Positions 1-9,504 of a stretch of DNA of 64,000 nt are shown here, piece after piece; the stretch's first letter is position 1, and every line of letters begins with the position of its first letter. The position numbers and the translations under genes are program-made. Below the pieces are notes generated by a model. That model saw nothing but the letters and a program-made list of their open reading frames with translations. It did not search any database and was not told where the DNA came from. This DNA comes from a virus. The stretch is from IMG/VR virus record IMGVR_UViG_3300028844_002501, positions 1 through 64,000 of that record. The stretch is one strand, 5' to 3'.

Positions 1-992
1 GCCGCACCACTAATCACATCACTATCTAGTCCATAGTATTGCATAATTGTATTGCCTTTTGTACTAGCACCCATGATATAAACTTTCTTTCCGTTTTCTA
101 CTTCTGAACGTAAGAAGTTCATAGTGTCATCTCTATTCTTATCGATGTTTGTTTTCCAATCAGTGTATCGTTCTACTGAACAATTCTCTTCGTACTCACA
201 ACTACCTTCATTCAAGTGTCGAATATAAAGTTGATAACTGCCACCATTGATGTCGTTCTCACGTACTTGATATATCTCTAATCCATTACGTTCTAATAGG
301 TTTACTAGTGATTGATACGAGTAGTATTCAATATGTTCATGTATCACATTGCCCAAGTCGTTAGTATCTAACATTGGTCTTGCAGTCATTAATTGGCAGA
401 CCCAAACACCACTTTCGTCTAATATATGTTTGATATCTTGTACGAATTCATTTGGATTATCTAAGTCATAGAACATAGCGACAGTAGTAACAATCTTTGC
501 TTTACCATACCAGTCACCGATTTGTTTGTCCCAGTTCTTCTTGTTGAAGAAGTCGCCTATCATAATATCACAGTTCTCTTTTAATTCGTTGTGAATATTC
601 TGTGCTGGGTCAATACCAACTTTTATTACGTTGTCGGGATAAAAACTTAGAAGTGTGCCGTCGTTTGCACCAATATCAACAACTAAGTCTTCGTCTTTTA
701 GTTCCACTTCATACGATGCGTCTACTGTTATACTCTCTAAGTTATCAACAATCTTTTTGTTCAACCTAGATAGATACCAATAATTTTTATACAGGTCTTC
801 TTCTCGCACAGTATGAGTTAGTTGTACTAAATCACATTCTTTACAATGCACTAAGGCAAGTGGTGCTGTTCCTACATCTAAGTTTGGTTCTTTGACAAAT
901 GCATTAATTTTCAAATCTCCAATATCAAATACTGTGTTAAGGTCTTTGTTACCACAACTTCGACATTCTTCTATTTGCTTAATATTTGCCAT
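1..992 (-). CDS. Zinc-finger SAM-dependent C-methyltransferase (3' end beyond window)
   Basis: The last gene of the accessory operon; about 330 residues are visible and the C-terminus lies beyond the left edge. The N-terminus has two Cys pairs (C10/C13 and C50/C53), as in the zinc-binding domain of sugar C-methyltransferases of the TylC3/NovU type. A class I SAM-binding motif follows (DIGANDGT, residues 106-113), and a GASTKGNT segment near residue 307 is typical of the third domain of that family. Family knowledge suggests methylation of a nucleotide-linked deoxysugar. The ATG at 992 overlaps the upstream stop codon (TAATG) and has an AAAGGAG ribosome site. Next to a DegT-type aminotransferase and a cupin it fits sugar tailoring; the substrate is unknown. 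Confidence 0.85.
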   Translation of the reverse strand, partial: MANIKQIEECRSCGNKDLNTVFDIGDLKINAFVKEPNLDVGTAPLALVHCKECDLVQLTHTVREEDLYKNYWYLSRLNKKIVDNLESITVDASYEVELKDEDLVVDIGANDGTLLSFYPDNVIKVGIDPAQNIHNELKENCDIMIGDFFNKKNWDKQIGDWYGKAKIVTTVAMFYDLDNPNEFVQDIKHILDESGVWVCQLMTARPMLDTNDLGNVIHEHIEYYSYQSLVNLLERNGLEIYQVRENDINGGSYQLYIRHLNEGSCEYEENCSVERYTDWKTNIDKNRDDTMNFLRSEVENGKKVYIMGASTKGNTIMQYYGLDSDVISGA

Positions 993-1597
993 TATAACTC
1001 CTTTATATAACTGATGTCAGGATACGTATATGACCCTGCAACATCTTCGTTGTATACTTTATTCTTAATAAAATTATGTAATCCTAACTCAGCAGTTTCT
1101 GGTGTCATAAACATATGATATCCCAAAACTTTCATCTTATCTTCTTCGTATGGAACACTCATATCTCTTCCATCATGTACCGCAAGTTGCGCCCAATCGT
1201 AAAAATCTTTATCATCAGTGAGTATCATTCCACCTTTAATAGTACTTAGTATCTTTTTAAATTGAAAACTCAAGCAATGGTATGTTCCTGGTATATACAT
1301 ATCTTTTGTAAATCTAGGAGCACCATCTACGATGTTTGTAGGTTCAATTGGATAAACACCTTTCCATTCTTTGTCTACAAAATTCACATCAAACCCAGCA
1401 TGTATCATTTGCATTGGCGCACTAACATAAGTATTTTTTGGCATCTCAACAGTACAAGTTCCGTGTTTCTTCTTATAGTATATAGCACTTAAAAATATAG
1501 CATGACTACAACAGTCAGTTGCAATACTATATGGTGCATTGGCATAATCAGCCACTACTCTCTCAAACTTATGTACTGTGTCAAATGGATTTACCAT
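992..1597 (-). CDS. DegT/DnrJ/EryC1-type aminotransferase, short form
   Basis: Resembles the PLP-binding domain of sugar aminotransferases (DegT/DnrJ/EryC1/StrS). The segment SFQFKKIL followed by GGMILTDD matches the active-site region, making Lys115 the likely Schiff-base lysine. At 201 residues it is about half the usual ~370-400, so the small C-terminal domain is missing. The upstream TDCCSHAIFL segment corresponds to the phosphate-contact Ser/Thr region. It starts inside the end of the preceding gene (7-bp overlap) and ends on the methyltransferase start codon. It could be a minimal aminotransferase acting on a nucleotide sugar or a degenerate copy; activity cannot be judged from the sequence. 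Confidence 0.7.
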   Translation of the reverse strand: MVNPFDTVHKFERVVADYANAPYSIATDCCSHAIFLSAIYYKKKHGTCTVEMPKNTYVSAPMQMIHAGFDVNFVDKEWKGVYPIEPTNIVDGAPRFTKDMYIPGTYHCLSFQFKKILSTIKGGMILTDDKDFYDWAQLAVHDGRDMSVPYEEDKMKVLGYHMFMTPETAELGLHNFIKNKVYNEDVAGSYTYPDISYIKEL

Positions 1598-2391
1598 GTT
1601 ATATCTACCAAAGTTGCAGTAATTGTATTTCCATAATTTCCATCTACTATATTCGCAAACGGAATATCAGAATATTTCTTTTCTGTGCTGTTGTATTTTT
1701 TTAGCCAATTATGAAAAGCATCACTACTATATAGTTTCTTACGTCTTTCATTCTGAAAAAGAAATGAAGGTCCTACACTATCTATGTCCATTATATCTGA
1801 ATTGCTAGGATTATCATCGTGTGCCCATGCTTCTTCAAAACTTCTTCCAACTCTACATTCATCATTTAAATATACATCTGCGGTTGTATCTAAAATATTG
1901 TCTTCAGTTACATGAAAGGCATATTCTTGTTGATTATGAGTTATATCAAATCCAAAAATATAATCGTTACCAACAGTTGCTTGTATATCCATATAATTTG
2001 GTGTAACTAAAGAATCTTCGTAATCATGTATGTTATGGTTGATTAATTGTAAATCTTGTATATTATATCCACCTTTATTAAATGCAGTTGTAAATTGTCT
2101 ATGTATTATATTACATTCTTCAATAGTCAATGAGTTGCCAATCGTAACTGCGGGTTCAATGCCAGTTAATCTAAAACCTTTTCTTAAATTTTCCAAAGCA
2201 TCAATAGGTGTTTTTGTAAGCCAATGGCCCGAATAAGAGCGCCCTATTTCTGGTGGCAGTGGTCGTTGGTATAATTCAACATTATTTGTTTTACAGACTT
2301 TACAGATTTCTAATACTTTTTGATTCGTGGCGGTGTCGAACACGTCAAGTGTTAGGGTTTCGTTATTGTCAAATTTAAATTTCATTTCCAT
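1591..2391 (-). CDS. Protein of unknown function in the accessory operon
   Basis: A 266-residue soluble protein without signal peptide or membrane segment. I do not recognise it. The N-terminal ~60 residues are a short beta-rich start followed by a Cys pair (KVCKTNN region, CxxC-like spacing ICKVC) and a Pro-rich stretch (PLPPEIGR). The remainder is acidic with many Asp and Asn residues. It overlaps the cupin gene upstream (17 bp) and the aminotransferase downstream (7 bp), so it is translated as part of the same unit and probably serves the same pathway. Whether it binds metal or substrate is unknown. Confidence 0.7.
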   Translation of the reverse strand: MEMKFKFDNNETLTLDVFDTATNQKVLEICKVCKTNNVELYQRPLPPEIGRSYSGHWLTKTPIDALENLRKGFRLTGIEPAVTIGNSLTIEECNIIHRQFTTAFNKGGYNIQDLQLINHNIHDYEDSLVTPNYMDIQATVGNDYIFGFDITHNQQEYAFHVTEDNILDTTADVYLNDECRVGRSFEEAWAHDDNPSNSDIMDIDSVGPSFLFQNERRKKLYSSDAFHNWLKKYNSTEKKYSDIPFANIVDGNYGNTITATLVDITW

Positions 2392-2782
2392 TTTTGTTCA
2401 CTTTCACAATCGGGTCATTACATTTATCCCAATGTTTTGTTAACATACTGACAAAAGAATAATCTTCTAATGCTCTGAATTTGTGAGATGTTCCAATAGG
2501 TATACGAATACTATCTCCTACTTCTAAGGTAATAGTAATATCTTCATTGTCAGACACAAATTCAGTATACTCACATCTACCAGAGACTACCATCATATAC
2601 TCATTAAACTCTGGATGATAATGATATCCCCTTTCGTCACCTTTCTTAGTGACCATAAGATTGTATTCAGTCAAGTTATCATCAATAGGAAAACTAAAGA
2701 TTGTGCCACGACTATCTTTAAAGATGTCGGCAGATACCATTTCTGTTTTACTATTCTCTTTAATCTTATTGTATCGCATCAT
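2375..2782 (-). CDS. Cupin-fold protein, WxcM/FdtA-like sugar isomerase type
   Basis: A single-domain cupin of 135 residues. Cupin motif 1 is visible as RGYHYHPEFNEYMMVVSG (H54, H56, E61), and motif 2 as GDSIRIPIGTSHKFRAL with H100. The opening DSRGTIFSF resembles the start of WxcM-like and FdtA-like dTDP-sugar 3,4-ketoisomerases and of RmlC-related proteins, which work beside DegT aminotransferases. Three His and one Glu are placed to hold a metal. The start with two Met codons overlaps the upstream gene by 17 bp. An isomerase or epimerase role in nucleotide-sugar processing is inferred from fold and neighbours. Confidence 0.75.
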   Translation of the reverse strand: MMRYNKIKENSKTEMVSADIFKDSRGTIFSFPIDDNLTEYNLMVTKKGDERGYHYHPEFNEYMMVVSGRCEYTEFVSDNEDITITLEVGDSIRIPIGTSHKFRALEDYSFVSMLTKHWDKCNDPIVKVNKNGNEI

Positions 2783-3980
2783 CTAACCATTTATAAACAT
2801 TATCAAAATATGATTTTGTTATTTCTCTGAACTCTTTACTAAAATATCTTTTCTTATTATACACCAATCTGTCTTTCAATTCAAGTGTTTTTTCTGCTAA
2901 TTCTTCTGGTGTTAATTGATTTATAATTTCCATCTGTTCAATAACCATCTCTATACGTTTAAACATATCCTCTTCCAGGTCATAACTGTTATCAAATACA
3001 TCATCAAAAGTATCAAATCCCCAATGTCGAAGAACTTCTAATGTTCTAGGTTGACCTATAATCATAAAAGGATGCATAAAGACAATTGCTTTAAATACTA
3101 CTTCTGATACATAACAGCCAGGTCCTACAGGGCTACTTTCGGTTAACACACTCATAAAAGAGTTTTGATAAAATGATGCTGAACTCCATAAGGTATCATC
3201 ATAGAAGCAACCATTTTCTTGGAATTCATCAACGTCAAGCACTAGTGGCAAATCGTTCATAAATTTGTTCGCTTCTGTTCTCAATTTCTCAATATTGACA
3301 AGGTTATACTTATCATATATCTCACCATGTTTTTCTTTATCTGCTACTATCCATTCAATGTGTTCTTCGAATGTCTCACCATCCATAGTCTTTGCACAAC
3401 TTATCAGATTATTATCTAACATATTCATCTCACGCAATCTTAATAAGAAATACATTCTATGAGGTTTATGTATTCTGTTGAAACTTAGAAATGTGTTATT
3501 GAATGTTCGTTGGTCTATAAATGTATTTGGTATATCATACTTAAATCCACCAGTTTTTGCTTCTTCCCAATAGTAATGATTCCATCCAGGAACAAAGAAT
3601 GTCTTTATATTTGATTTGCTATTGTCTGATACAAAGAAGTCACCAGATGCCCAACAAGTATTTTTTATGTCTGCACCATGTTGCTCTAGTTTTTCATCAA
3701 TGTTTATATTCTCATGGTAAAAGAAATTACCTTCAGAACATATAGGCTCTTGTACTGTGCTAATTACAACCCTTGATTCTTTGGGTAACTTCTTTGCTAT
3801 ACTACCATCTTTGACACATTCTATTCCTGCGTTTCCCAACTCTTGTGAAATTCTAGGTTCATATATTAATCTATTACTTTCTTCAAATTTTATATTATAA
3901 TCGAAGAACATATTGTAAAGACACATCCACCATTGGTCGTCTCCCAAATTCTTGAATCTGGTTATGTCTATTGTTAGCAT
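2766..3980 (-). CDS. Glycosyltransferase-like protein (exostosin-like C-terminal motif)
   Basis: A 404-residue soluble protein. The C-terminal third has a segment seen in exostosin-like and other phage glycosyltransferase-like proteins: a Glu in SVLTESSPVGPG, then YVSEVVFKAIVFMHPFMII, GQPRTLEVLRHWGF and a DDVFDNSYD tail. This is the E...K...HPF...G.P..L...GF.TF pattern common in marine phage genomes. The N-terminus has no clear Rossmann motif. It overlaps the SGNH hydrolase gene upstream by 7 bp and the cupin gene downstream by 17 bp. Transfer of a sugar onto a glycan or protein is inferred only from this pattern and the operon. Confidence 0.55.
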   Translation of the reverse strand: MLTIDITRFKNLGDDQWWMCLYNMFFDYNIKFEESNRLIYEPRISQELGNAGIECVKDGSIAKKLPKESRVVISTVQEPICSEGNFFYHENINIDEKLEQHGADIKNTCWASGDFFVSDNSKSNIKTFFVPGWNHYYWEEAKTGGFKYDIPNTFIDQRTFNNTFLSFNRIHKPHRMYFLLRLREMNMLDNNLISCAKTMDGETFEEHIEWIVADKEKHGEIYDKYNLVNIEKLRTEANKFMNDLPLVLDVDEFQENGCFYDDTLWSSASFYQNSFMSVLTESSPVGPGCYVSEVVFKAIVFMHPFMIIGQPRTLEVLRHWGFDTFDDVFDNSYDLEEDMFKRIEMVIEQMEIINQLTPEELAEKTLELKDRLVYNKKRYFSKEFREITKSYFDNVYKWLDDAIQ

Positions 3981-4939
3981 CCATCTATTCCATTGTGGAC
4001 CATGTCAGTAGGTATATTATCTGTATTGAATGACAAATATCTCTTCATTGCTTCTGCCATAACCCAGTTTCCTTTTTTACTCATATGTCCGTCTTCTTTA
4101 GAGATAACCATGTCTTCTTCTTCAATTTTATTCTGTTTCATTACACGGTCTATATCCGAAGTTAGATTCATATATATAAAATCATAACTTTCAAGTGATT
4201 CTCTATAATCTTTATTATATTTCCACCAATCATAATTGCCCCAATCTTGCATCGTCCACCAAAAAACTTTCACATTGTGTATTTTGCTCAATCCTTTAAC
4301 GAGTAATAAATTTCTTTGAAAATCTGATTGGTCGTTCTCTTCTGTATTTAAAGTCTCAAAAGCAGTTTGTATCTTAGTTACTAAACGTAAGTTGGTGGGA
4401 TTCCAAGAATGTCCAGGAGAAATATTAACAGTTGAGTAGTGTAATTTATTCTCTTCAGTCCTATTTGTAAAGTATGTTCTTCTTGCATTGAACGAGAATC
4501 CACAGATAACATTCTCTATTTGATTTCCATATCTGTTACAATATTTTGAAAGAATATTTGTAATTAATGTATTACTTGCACCACGTATACCAACATTTAT
4601 AACTTTGTAATCTTTGTATACGGAATCTTGTAAGTGCTTAGTCCACGTATCTTTATAATACATGCCATCACAAAACGTAAAACTATCACCCACACAAAGT
4701 ACAATCTTATCTTCAGGATTTATTTTTTCTTCAGGTGAAAGACTTCTTGTTTGTAATTCTACATTCCAGTCATCACATATTTCATAGTGTCCTTCTCCGC
4801 ATAAAGGATTCCGATGAGTTGCAGGAAGAATTGTATCAAGTGGAGAAAACAATTGATTATCTGGTCGAAGATGATTTGGATCCTTGTCAGATTCTTTCCA
4901 ATCATCTGCTTCTTTAAACGTCATCACGCAAATATCCAT
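3974..4939 (-). CDS. SGNH/GDSL-family hydrolase
   Basis: The classic SGNH blocks are readable: block I GDSFTFCDG with the nucleophile Ser, block II around NVGIRGASN, a block III candidate near CGFSFNARR, and block V DGHMSKKGN carrying the Asp-His pair. Family members are esterases or O-acetyl-glycan deacetylases. No signal peptide is present, so it acts in the cytoplasm or on virion parts. The start at 4,939 overlaps the upstream gene by 26 bp; a second ATG at 4,924 is an alternative and neither has a clear ribosome site. Acting on acylated or acetylated sugars would suit the surrounding glycan genes. Confidence 0.75.
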   Translation of the reverse strand: MDICVMTFKEADDWKESDKDPNHLRPDNQLFSPLDTILPATHRNPLCGEGHYEICDDWNVELQTRSLSPEEKINPEDKIVLCVGDSFTFCDGMYYKDTWTKHLQDSVYKDYKVINVGIRGASNTLITNILSKYCNRYGNQIENVICGFSFNARRTYFTNRTEENKLHYSTVNISPGHSWNPTNLRLVTKIQTAFETLNTEENDQSDFQRNLLLVKGLSKIHNVKVFWWTMQDWGNYDWWKYNKDYRESLESYDFIYMNLTSDIDRVMKQNKIEEEDMVISKEDGHMSKKGNWVMAEAMKRYLSFNTDNIPTDMVHNGIDGC

Positions 4940-6245
4940 CTAGTTCATAACTCAATTCAGGAAATGTCATTCTGAAATTTTCATTTCTTAATTTGTCTAA
5001 TTCTTCATTATGTTCTAATGCTTTTTTTAGAGAATCGATATCTGTTGGTGCAGATTCATATGAAACTAATTGATTTATCAATGTGTGTATTGCCCATTCT
5101 CTTTCACCAGAGTCAATTGCCTCTAATGGTCCGTCTTTCTCAAAGTAGTTTCTCATTTCTTCTGTGACTAATTTTCTTAATTCTTGTGGCAAAACATTTA
5201 CACTATAGTAGTCTGGTTGAGTAACAAAATTGTGATGAACTTGAAGTTCATTGGCTGCCGCCCATTCTAACATATCTACTAGATAAAAATAATTCATCCA
5301 ACTTACTGTCTGTGTTACTGAGAATTTAAATTTTTTCTTTTGATGAAATGGTAAATCTTTTCTTGCTTTTTTAAGCATATTAACTGATTTTGTAACATCT
5401 GTCCATTTTGTAGGATGTCTTATGTATTCGTTTCTATCTTCAACATCATCTATACTAAATCCAACCTCAACATAATCGAATTGTTTCCAAATTTCAATTA
5501 TTTCTTCAGTCATGTTAGTCATATTGATGTTATACCATAATTTTACATTAGTTCTTCCTGCTTTAATCATTCGTTTTAAAAATCTAAAGTGTTCTTTAAT
5601 TAAAGTAGGCTCTCCACCATTGATATAAAATACTTTGGCATTTTTTGAATTTTCGAACAAGTCGTCCCAGAACTTTTCTTGCTCTGGCCAATCGAATTGA
5701 TTCATCCCCTTGTCAAATAAATCCAGAGTAGTAAATTTACTTTGCAATTTGTTATAGTCTGCTATCCATTTACTACTACTCCAAGGATTACATGTTCTGC
5801 ATTTAGCATTGCATATATTGCCTAATCGTAGTTCAATGAATTCTAAATTAATCTCTTTTATAGACCCATCTTCATTTGTGTTCGCTCTTGCTATTTCTTC
5901 AGTGTGATGAGAATATATTTCATTCTCTCTAAGTCTCTTACTATGAATTCCATTCTCTTCTTCTCTAAAGCATCTTTTACATGTAACTGGCTCTTCTCCA
6001 TTTAACATCTGAAGCCTTAGTTCATTAAATGAATCTGCATTCATTAATTGCTCAATTGAGTGGTCTTTTAGATTTAAGAACTCATCATTACCAACATTAT
6101 TTGGTAAGACATTTTTTCTAACTGGTGCCCAGTTTCTTGCCCTAGATATTCCACCTTCATGATTCGCAACACAACAAATTGTTGTTCCGCCGTGTGGGTG
6201 TGATGCTAAGTGCATCCAAGGTAATGAACAGAATACTTTACTCAT
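4914..6245 (-). CDS. Radical SAM protein with N-terminal twitch-type cysteine domain (1)
   Basis: The radical SAM motif is CNAKCRTC (C145, C149, C152), followed by a GGEPTL SAM-contact motif. Before the core lies a second cysteine cluster: FCSLPWMHL, then an ICC pair (C6, C24, C25) and CKRC (C89/C92). This is the pattern of N-terminal twitch radical SAM proteins, expected to hold an auxiliary iron-sulfur cluster. An open frame extends to 6,320, but the ATG at 6,245 (MSKVFCSLPW) is chosen because it leaves only an 8-bp overlap with the previous gene and puts the conserved FCxxPW near the N-terminus. Substrate unknown; the auxiliary cluster suggests a peptide or glycan substrate. Confidence 0.85.
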   Translation of the reverse strand: MSKVFCSLPWMHLASHPHGGTTICCVANHEGGISRARNWAPVRKNVLPNNVGNDEFLNLKDHSIEQLMNADSFNELRLQMLNGEEPVTCKRCFREEENGIHSKRLRENEIYSHHTEEIARANTNEDGSIKEINLEFIELRLGNICNAKCRTCNPWSSSKWIADYNKLQSKFTTLDLFDKGMNQFDWPEQEKFWDDLFENSKNAKVFYINGGEPTLIKEHFRFLKRMIKAGRTNVKLWYNINMTNMTEEIIEIWKQFDYVEVGFSIDDVEDRNEYIRHPTKWTDVTKSVNMLKKARKDLPFHQKKKFKFSVTQTVSWMNYFYLVDMLEWAAANELQVHHNFVTQPDYYSVNVLPQELRKLVTEEMRNYFEKDGPLEAIDSGEREWAIHTLINQLVSYESAPTDIDSLKKALEHNEELDKLRNENFRMTFPELSYELDGYLRDDV

Positions 6246-7644
6246 CCCAACACTCCATCCACCAATCGTATAGTTCAGGACAATGCTCTTGGTAAATGTC
6301 TTCGATTGTAGGCATACCAATTTGTTTATCTTTTCTTATTTCACTTAATTTTGCTTGGAACTGTCTACCGCCAACTGATGGCTCGTGGTGGTCATTCCAT
6401 TGTTCTGCAAATGTTGGTCTATTTTTCATTTCATGTAATGTTTTAATTAGTGTATCTTGGTTTCTATCTGCAAGTGGTTCCATATAATCTAGGTTGTCTT
6501 GTATAACTTTATCAAGTATGTGCCTAGGCCATGCAAATGGAGAGAATACCATATCTGGATGGAATGCAAACATCATCTTTGTTTCCATTCTTACACCAAG
6601 TTCTTGGCTCAAATCGAATAATTCTTTTAATGAGAACATACCTGGACCTGTGATTGTTAGGTCTAATAACATCTTGTCTTTACCACCAGGTAACATACAA
6701 CCCTGTTTGAAGTTTTCTAACCACTCTTCCCACACTAAACCAGTTCGAATGAATTCACCAATTTTACCTGTACCATCAATACTTGCACACATCATCCAAT
6801 CTTTAAACTGTGGTAAATAGTCATACAAGTTTTTACCTTTGAATGTAACCCGAGACAAGTTAGAATTATATCGAAGATAACAATCTTTGGCAGTTCCTGC
6901 TTGTGTCATCTTTTCTAATGTTTCCCAATGAATATCATACATGAGAGGTTCACCACCAACCCAATATATTTCTTCTACAATGCCCTCGTCAATCGCTTTT
7001 CTAAACTCTGGCTCGACAACATTAACAGTAAATGAATTCATTTTCTTTTTTACATCTGGTATCATAAACGGATGCTCTTCAGGTGACCACAACTTGTGTG
7101 TCTTTTTTTCTGCTTCCCAACTTGAACTCAATAGTTCTCCGCACATTCTACACTTGAAGTTACATAGATTACTGAAGCGGTAATCGAATGAGATTGTAGG
7201 CATAGATGTTCTACCCTCATCATCTGTCTTCTCAAATGCTTCTTCAATCTTATGTTTGAATAGATGACCTGTAAACCATTTCTTATATGAACTCAAACTC
7301 AGGATGTCATCGTTACAAACATCACATTGTGGAATAGTTTCACCTGCCATAAGTTTCTTCCTTATGTCCATCATGTATGGTGAGTTCCAATGTTCTTCTA
7401 ATGTAAGTGGATTGAAATCGTCTGCTTTTGTTTTGACTTTCTTTTCTATACCGTACGAGTCATCATTTGATGCATCAATGTATTGTTTTTGAAACTGGTG
7501 TTCCTCACGTGATGCACAGCACATTCTTCTTTCACCTTGTGGTGAAATGTAAGTGTGTGTCCATGGTGCCATGCAAAAAGTTTTGTTTTTACTTTCTTCA
7601 GCACAACTGCCATCATCTTTCCATATTGGTATAATTTTACTCAT
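6238..7644 (-). CDS. Radical SAM protein with N-terminal twitch-type cysteine domain (2)
   Basis: A 468-residue enzyme. The SAM-cluster motif is CNFKCRMC (C161, C165, C168), with GGEPLM downstream as the SAM-contact motif. The N-terminal auxiliary cysteines are FCMAPWTHTY (C24), MCC (C42, C43) and CDVC (C107/C110). The KTFCMAPWTH and PQGERRMCC arrangement matches the preceding paralogue in type, but overall the two are distant. Its 3' end overlaps the next radical SAM gene by 8 bp, which suggests translational coupling and joint action. No membrane segment is seen. Confidence 0.87.
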   Translation of the reverse strand: MSKIIPIWKDDGSCAEESKNKTFCMAPWTHTYISPQGERRMCCASREEHQFQKQYIDASNDDSYGIEKKVKTKADDFNPLTLEEHWNSPYMMDIRKKLMAGETIPQCDVCNDDILSLSSYKKWFTGHLFKHKIEEAFEKTDDEGRTSMPTISFDYRFSNLCNFKCRMCGELLSSSWEAEKKTHKLWSPEEHPFMIPDVKKKMNSFTVNVVEPEFRKAIDEGIVEEIYWVGGEPLMYDIHWETLEKMTQAGTAKDCYLRYNSNLSRVTFKGKNLYDYLPQFKDWMMCASIDGTGKIGEFIRTGLVWEEWLENFKQGCMLPGGKDKMLLDLTITGPGMFSLKELFDLSQELGVRMETKMMFAFHPDMVFSPFAWPRHILDKVIQDNLDYMEPLADRNQDTLIKTLHEMKNRPTFAEQWNDHHEPSVGGRQFQAKLSEIRKDKQIGMPTIEDIYQEHCPELYDWWMECWDE

Positions 7645-8918
7645 ATTAGACTCTTCTCAACATGCATACTTTCTAATGTTTCTTTTATAATAGTGTTAGT
7701 TTCTTTACCACAAAATATAGAGCAAGATTTTAATCTCTTTTCTCTTATATCTCTATTTTCAAATGTTTCCATATATCCTGTTGTGTATATTTCACTGTCA
7801 ATTATTTCTTTCATAGTGTGATGTTCTAATGAAATAGCATTATCACCAAATGAGTGTATAAATTTTCTTAGCGGTAAAACCATATCTCCTCCACCAAACT
7901 CGTCATCATATTGTGCGGCATGATAACAGCACGGAAAAACTAAACCGTAACTATTAACAAATATATGCTTATCTTCAATCGCTTGGCAGTTTATATCACA
8001 TTTACCTAGACGCTCTTCATGTGGAGTCAATTCTCTCCATTTACTTGAGTCAGGAATTTCTGAATATGGGGCTGAATATATCCCCCAGTTTACAGGCTCA
8101 AGCGGAATTATAGAGTTAGATAAGTCTTCTGTTATGTCCTTAAGATATCCAGTTATATCATTATCTGTAAGTTCCTTATTTTCAGCACATTCACCTAAAT
8201 TACGACCATCTTGCTGTTCATTCACATTTTCATATTTATTAAGAGGTGGCTTAATTGTATATTGATATTCTCCATATCTTCCATATACCCGCATATCATG
8301 TTTTTCGTCACCGTTTTTGTCCGTAACTGCATGAAATCCCATTGCCTTTTTAGCATAGAACCTATCAAATCCTAGTTCTAAAGAAAGTTGGCGTGCTTCT
8401 TCTACTTGATGTTCGTTGTGTCTAAAGACAAGAAATTCCCATTGTGCTAATGCACCAGTTGATATAAAAGATTTCATAGCAACCATTATCTTATCCCAAT
8501 GTGTGCCTTTTCTATATATCCAATTCGTGTCTTCAAGTCCGTCAACACTAAAGATTAATTCTCCATTTCCTTTAAATAGTTTACCTAATTCTTGCCAAAA
8601 CTCTTGGTCTCTTCCACTGGCATTTGTATTCATGCGAAATCGTATAGTCGGGTTTACAGACCTAAAATATTTTAGAATAGGAATCAACTCTGGATTAGTC
8701 ATCGAATCCCCATAATTTCCACACATTGTTAACAATTTTAATTGTTTAATAAAGTCTTCTGGAAACCATTCCTTGACTTGTTTGAGGGTCATATATGTTT
8801 CTGTGAATATTTTATTTTTTATTCCACCACTTGCTCTCCTAGAACACGATGGACACTCAGCGTTACATAAACTACTAGTCTCTATATCTAATCTTGTTAT
8901 GTGTTTATATTCAATCAT
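7641..8918 (-). CDS. Radical SAM protein with C-terminal SPASM/twitch-type cysteines
   Basis: The radical SAM motif sits close to the N-terminus: SSLCNAECPSC (C18, C22, C25 counted from the ATG at 8,918). The auxiliary cysteines are C-terminal (GKCDINCQ, FPCCYH, KSCSIFC), the usual SPASM/twitch order and the opposite of the other five enzymes in this operon. The open frame reaches 8,957, but 8,918 gives an 8-bp overlap with the upstream gene (ATGATTGA) and a normal radical SAM N-terminus. The CGNYGDSMTNPEL segment replaces the usual GGEP motif. Families of this layout modify peptides or sugar-linked substrates; the target here is unknown. Confidence 0.85.
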   Translation of the reverse strand: MIEYKHITRLDIETSSLCNAECPSCSRRASGGIKNKIFTETYMTLKQVKEWFPEDFIKQLKLLTMCGNYGDSMTNPELIPILKYFRSVNPTIRFRMNTNASGRDQEFWQELGKLFKGNGELIFSVDGLEDTNWIYRKGTHWDKIMVAMKSFISTGALAQWEFLVFRHNEHQVEEARQLSLELGFDRFYAKKAMGFHAVTDKNGDEKHDMRVYGRYGEYQYTIKPPLNKYENVNEQQDGRNLGECAENKELTDNDITGYLKDITEDLSNSIIPLEPVNWGIYSAPYSEIPDSSKWRELTPHEERLGKCDINCQAIEDKHIFVNSYGLVFPCCYHAAQYDDEFGGGDMVLPLRKFIHSFGDNAISLEHHTMKEIIDSEIYTTGYMETFENRDIREKRLKSCSIFCGKETNTIIKETLESMHVEKSLI

Positions 8919-9504
8919 ATTTTTTCCAAGCCTCCATAACTTCAGGCATATTGTCAATAAGGTTCATCTTTTCTTCTTTTGTATTCTGTTTTACAAATTT
9001 TCCTTTATATTCTTTAACATTAATGTCTTCATATGCAATATTTATGATTTTAAACTTATGACTTAATTCTTGTAGTGCGTTCTGGTAATCTTTATCAACC
9101 CGGTGAAATGTCTTTACTTTTTCATCTACGTCTTTTATCTTAAATTTTTTATATTTTTCTTTATTCTCACTATTCCAGTGTTTACTATTATAACTTATAT
9201 GCCAACTTAAGAATTGTTCAAGTAAATCTTTTCTGTAACTATTAATAATCAAATCAGGATTTACAACTTCAACGATATCTATGGGATTATATTGTGGCAA
9301 ATCAGATGGATATTCATCAAAGAATAGTTTACAAGACCAATTCTTTTCTATTGTTAGTCTACTAATACTTTTTTTAAATTCTGATTCGCCCTTATCAAGG
9401 ATAATACCTTCACCGAGCATATTAAGATTTAATTTATTTGCCCAAATAGTTTGCACTATAGTTGTGCCACATCTGCCATGTGAAGATATAACCAGTAATT
9501 TCAT
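8911..9504 (-). CDS. Sulfotransferase-like P-loop protein
   Basis: A 197-residue protein opening with KLLVISSHGRCGTT. This fits the 5'-phosphosulfate-binding loop of sulfotransferases (SxxRSGTT type), with Arg and Gly-Thr-Thr retained. A second segment, NPDLIINSYRKDLLEQFLSW, looks like the 3'-phosphate-binding region, where Arg and Ser contact PAPS (Y-R-x-D-x-L is typical). The protein is small and Lys/Glu-rich toward the end. It lies between radical SAM genes, 1 bp from the next gene upstream. Sulfation of a sugar or protein is the family expectation; a nucleotide kinase is a less likely alternative. Confidence 0.65.
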   Translation of the reverse strand: MKLLVISSHGRCGTTIVQTIWANKLNLNMLGEGIILDKGESEFKKSISRLTIEKNWSCKLFFDEYPSDLPQYNPIDIVEVVNPDLIINSYRKDLLEQFLSWHISYNSKHWNSENKEKYKKFKIKDVDEKVKTFHRVDKDYQNALQELSHKFKIINIAYEDINVKEYKGKFVKQNTKEEKMNLIDNMPEVMEAWKKYD

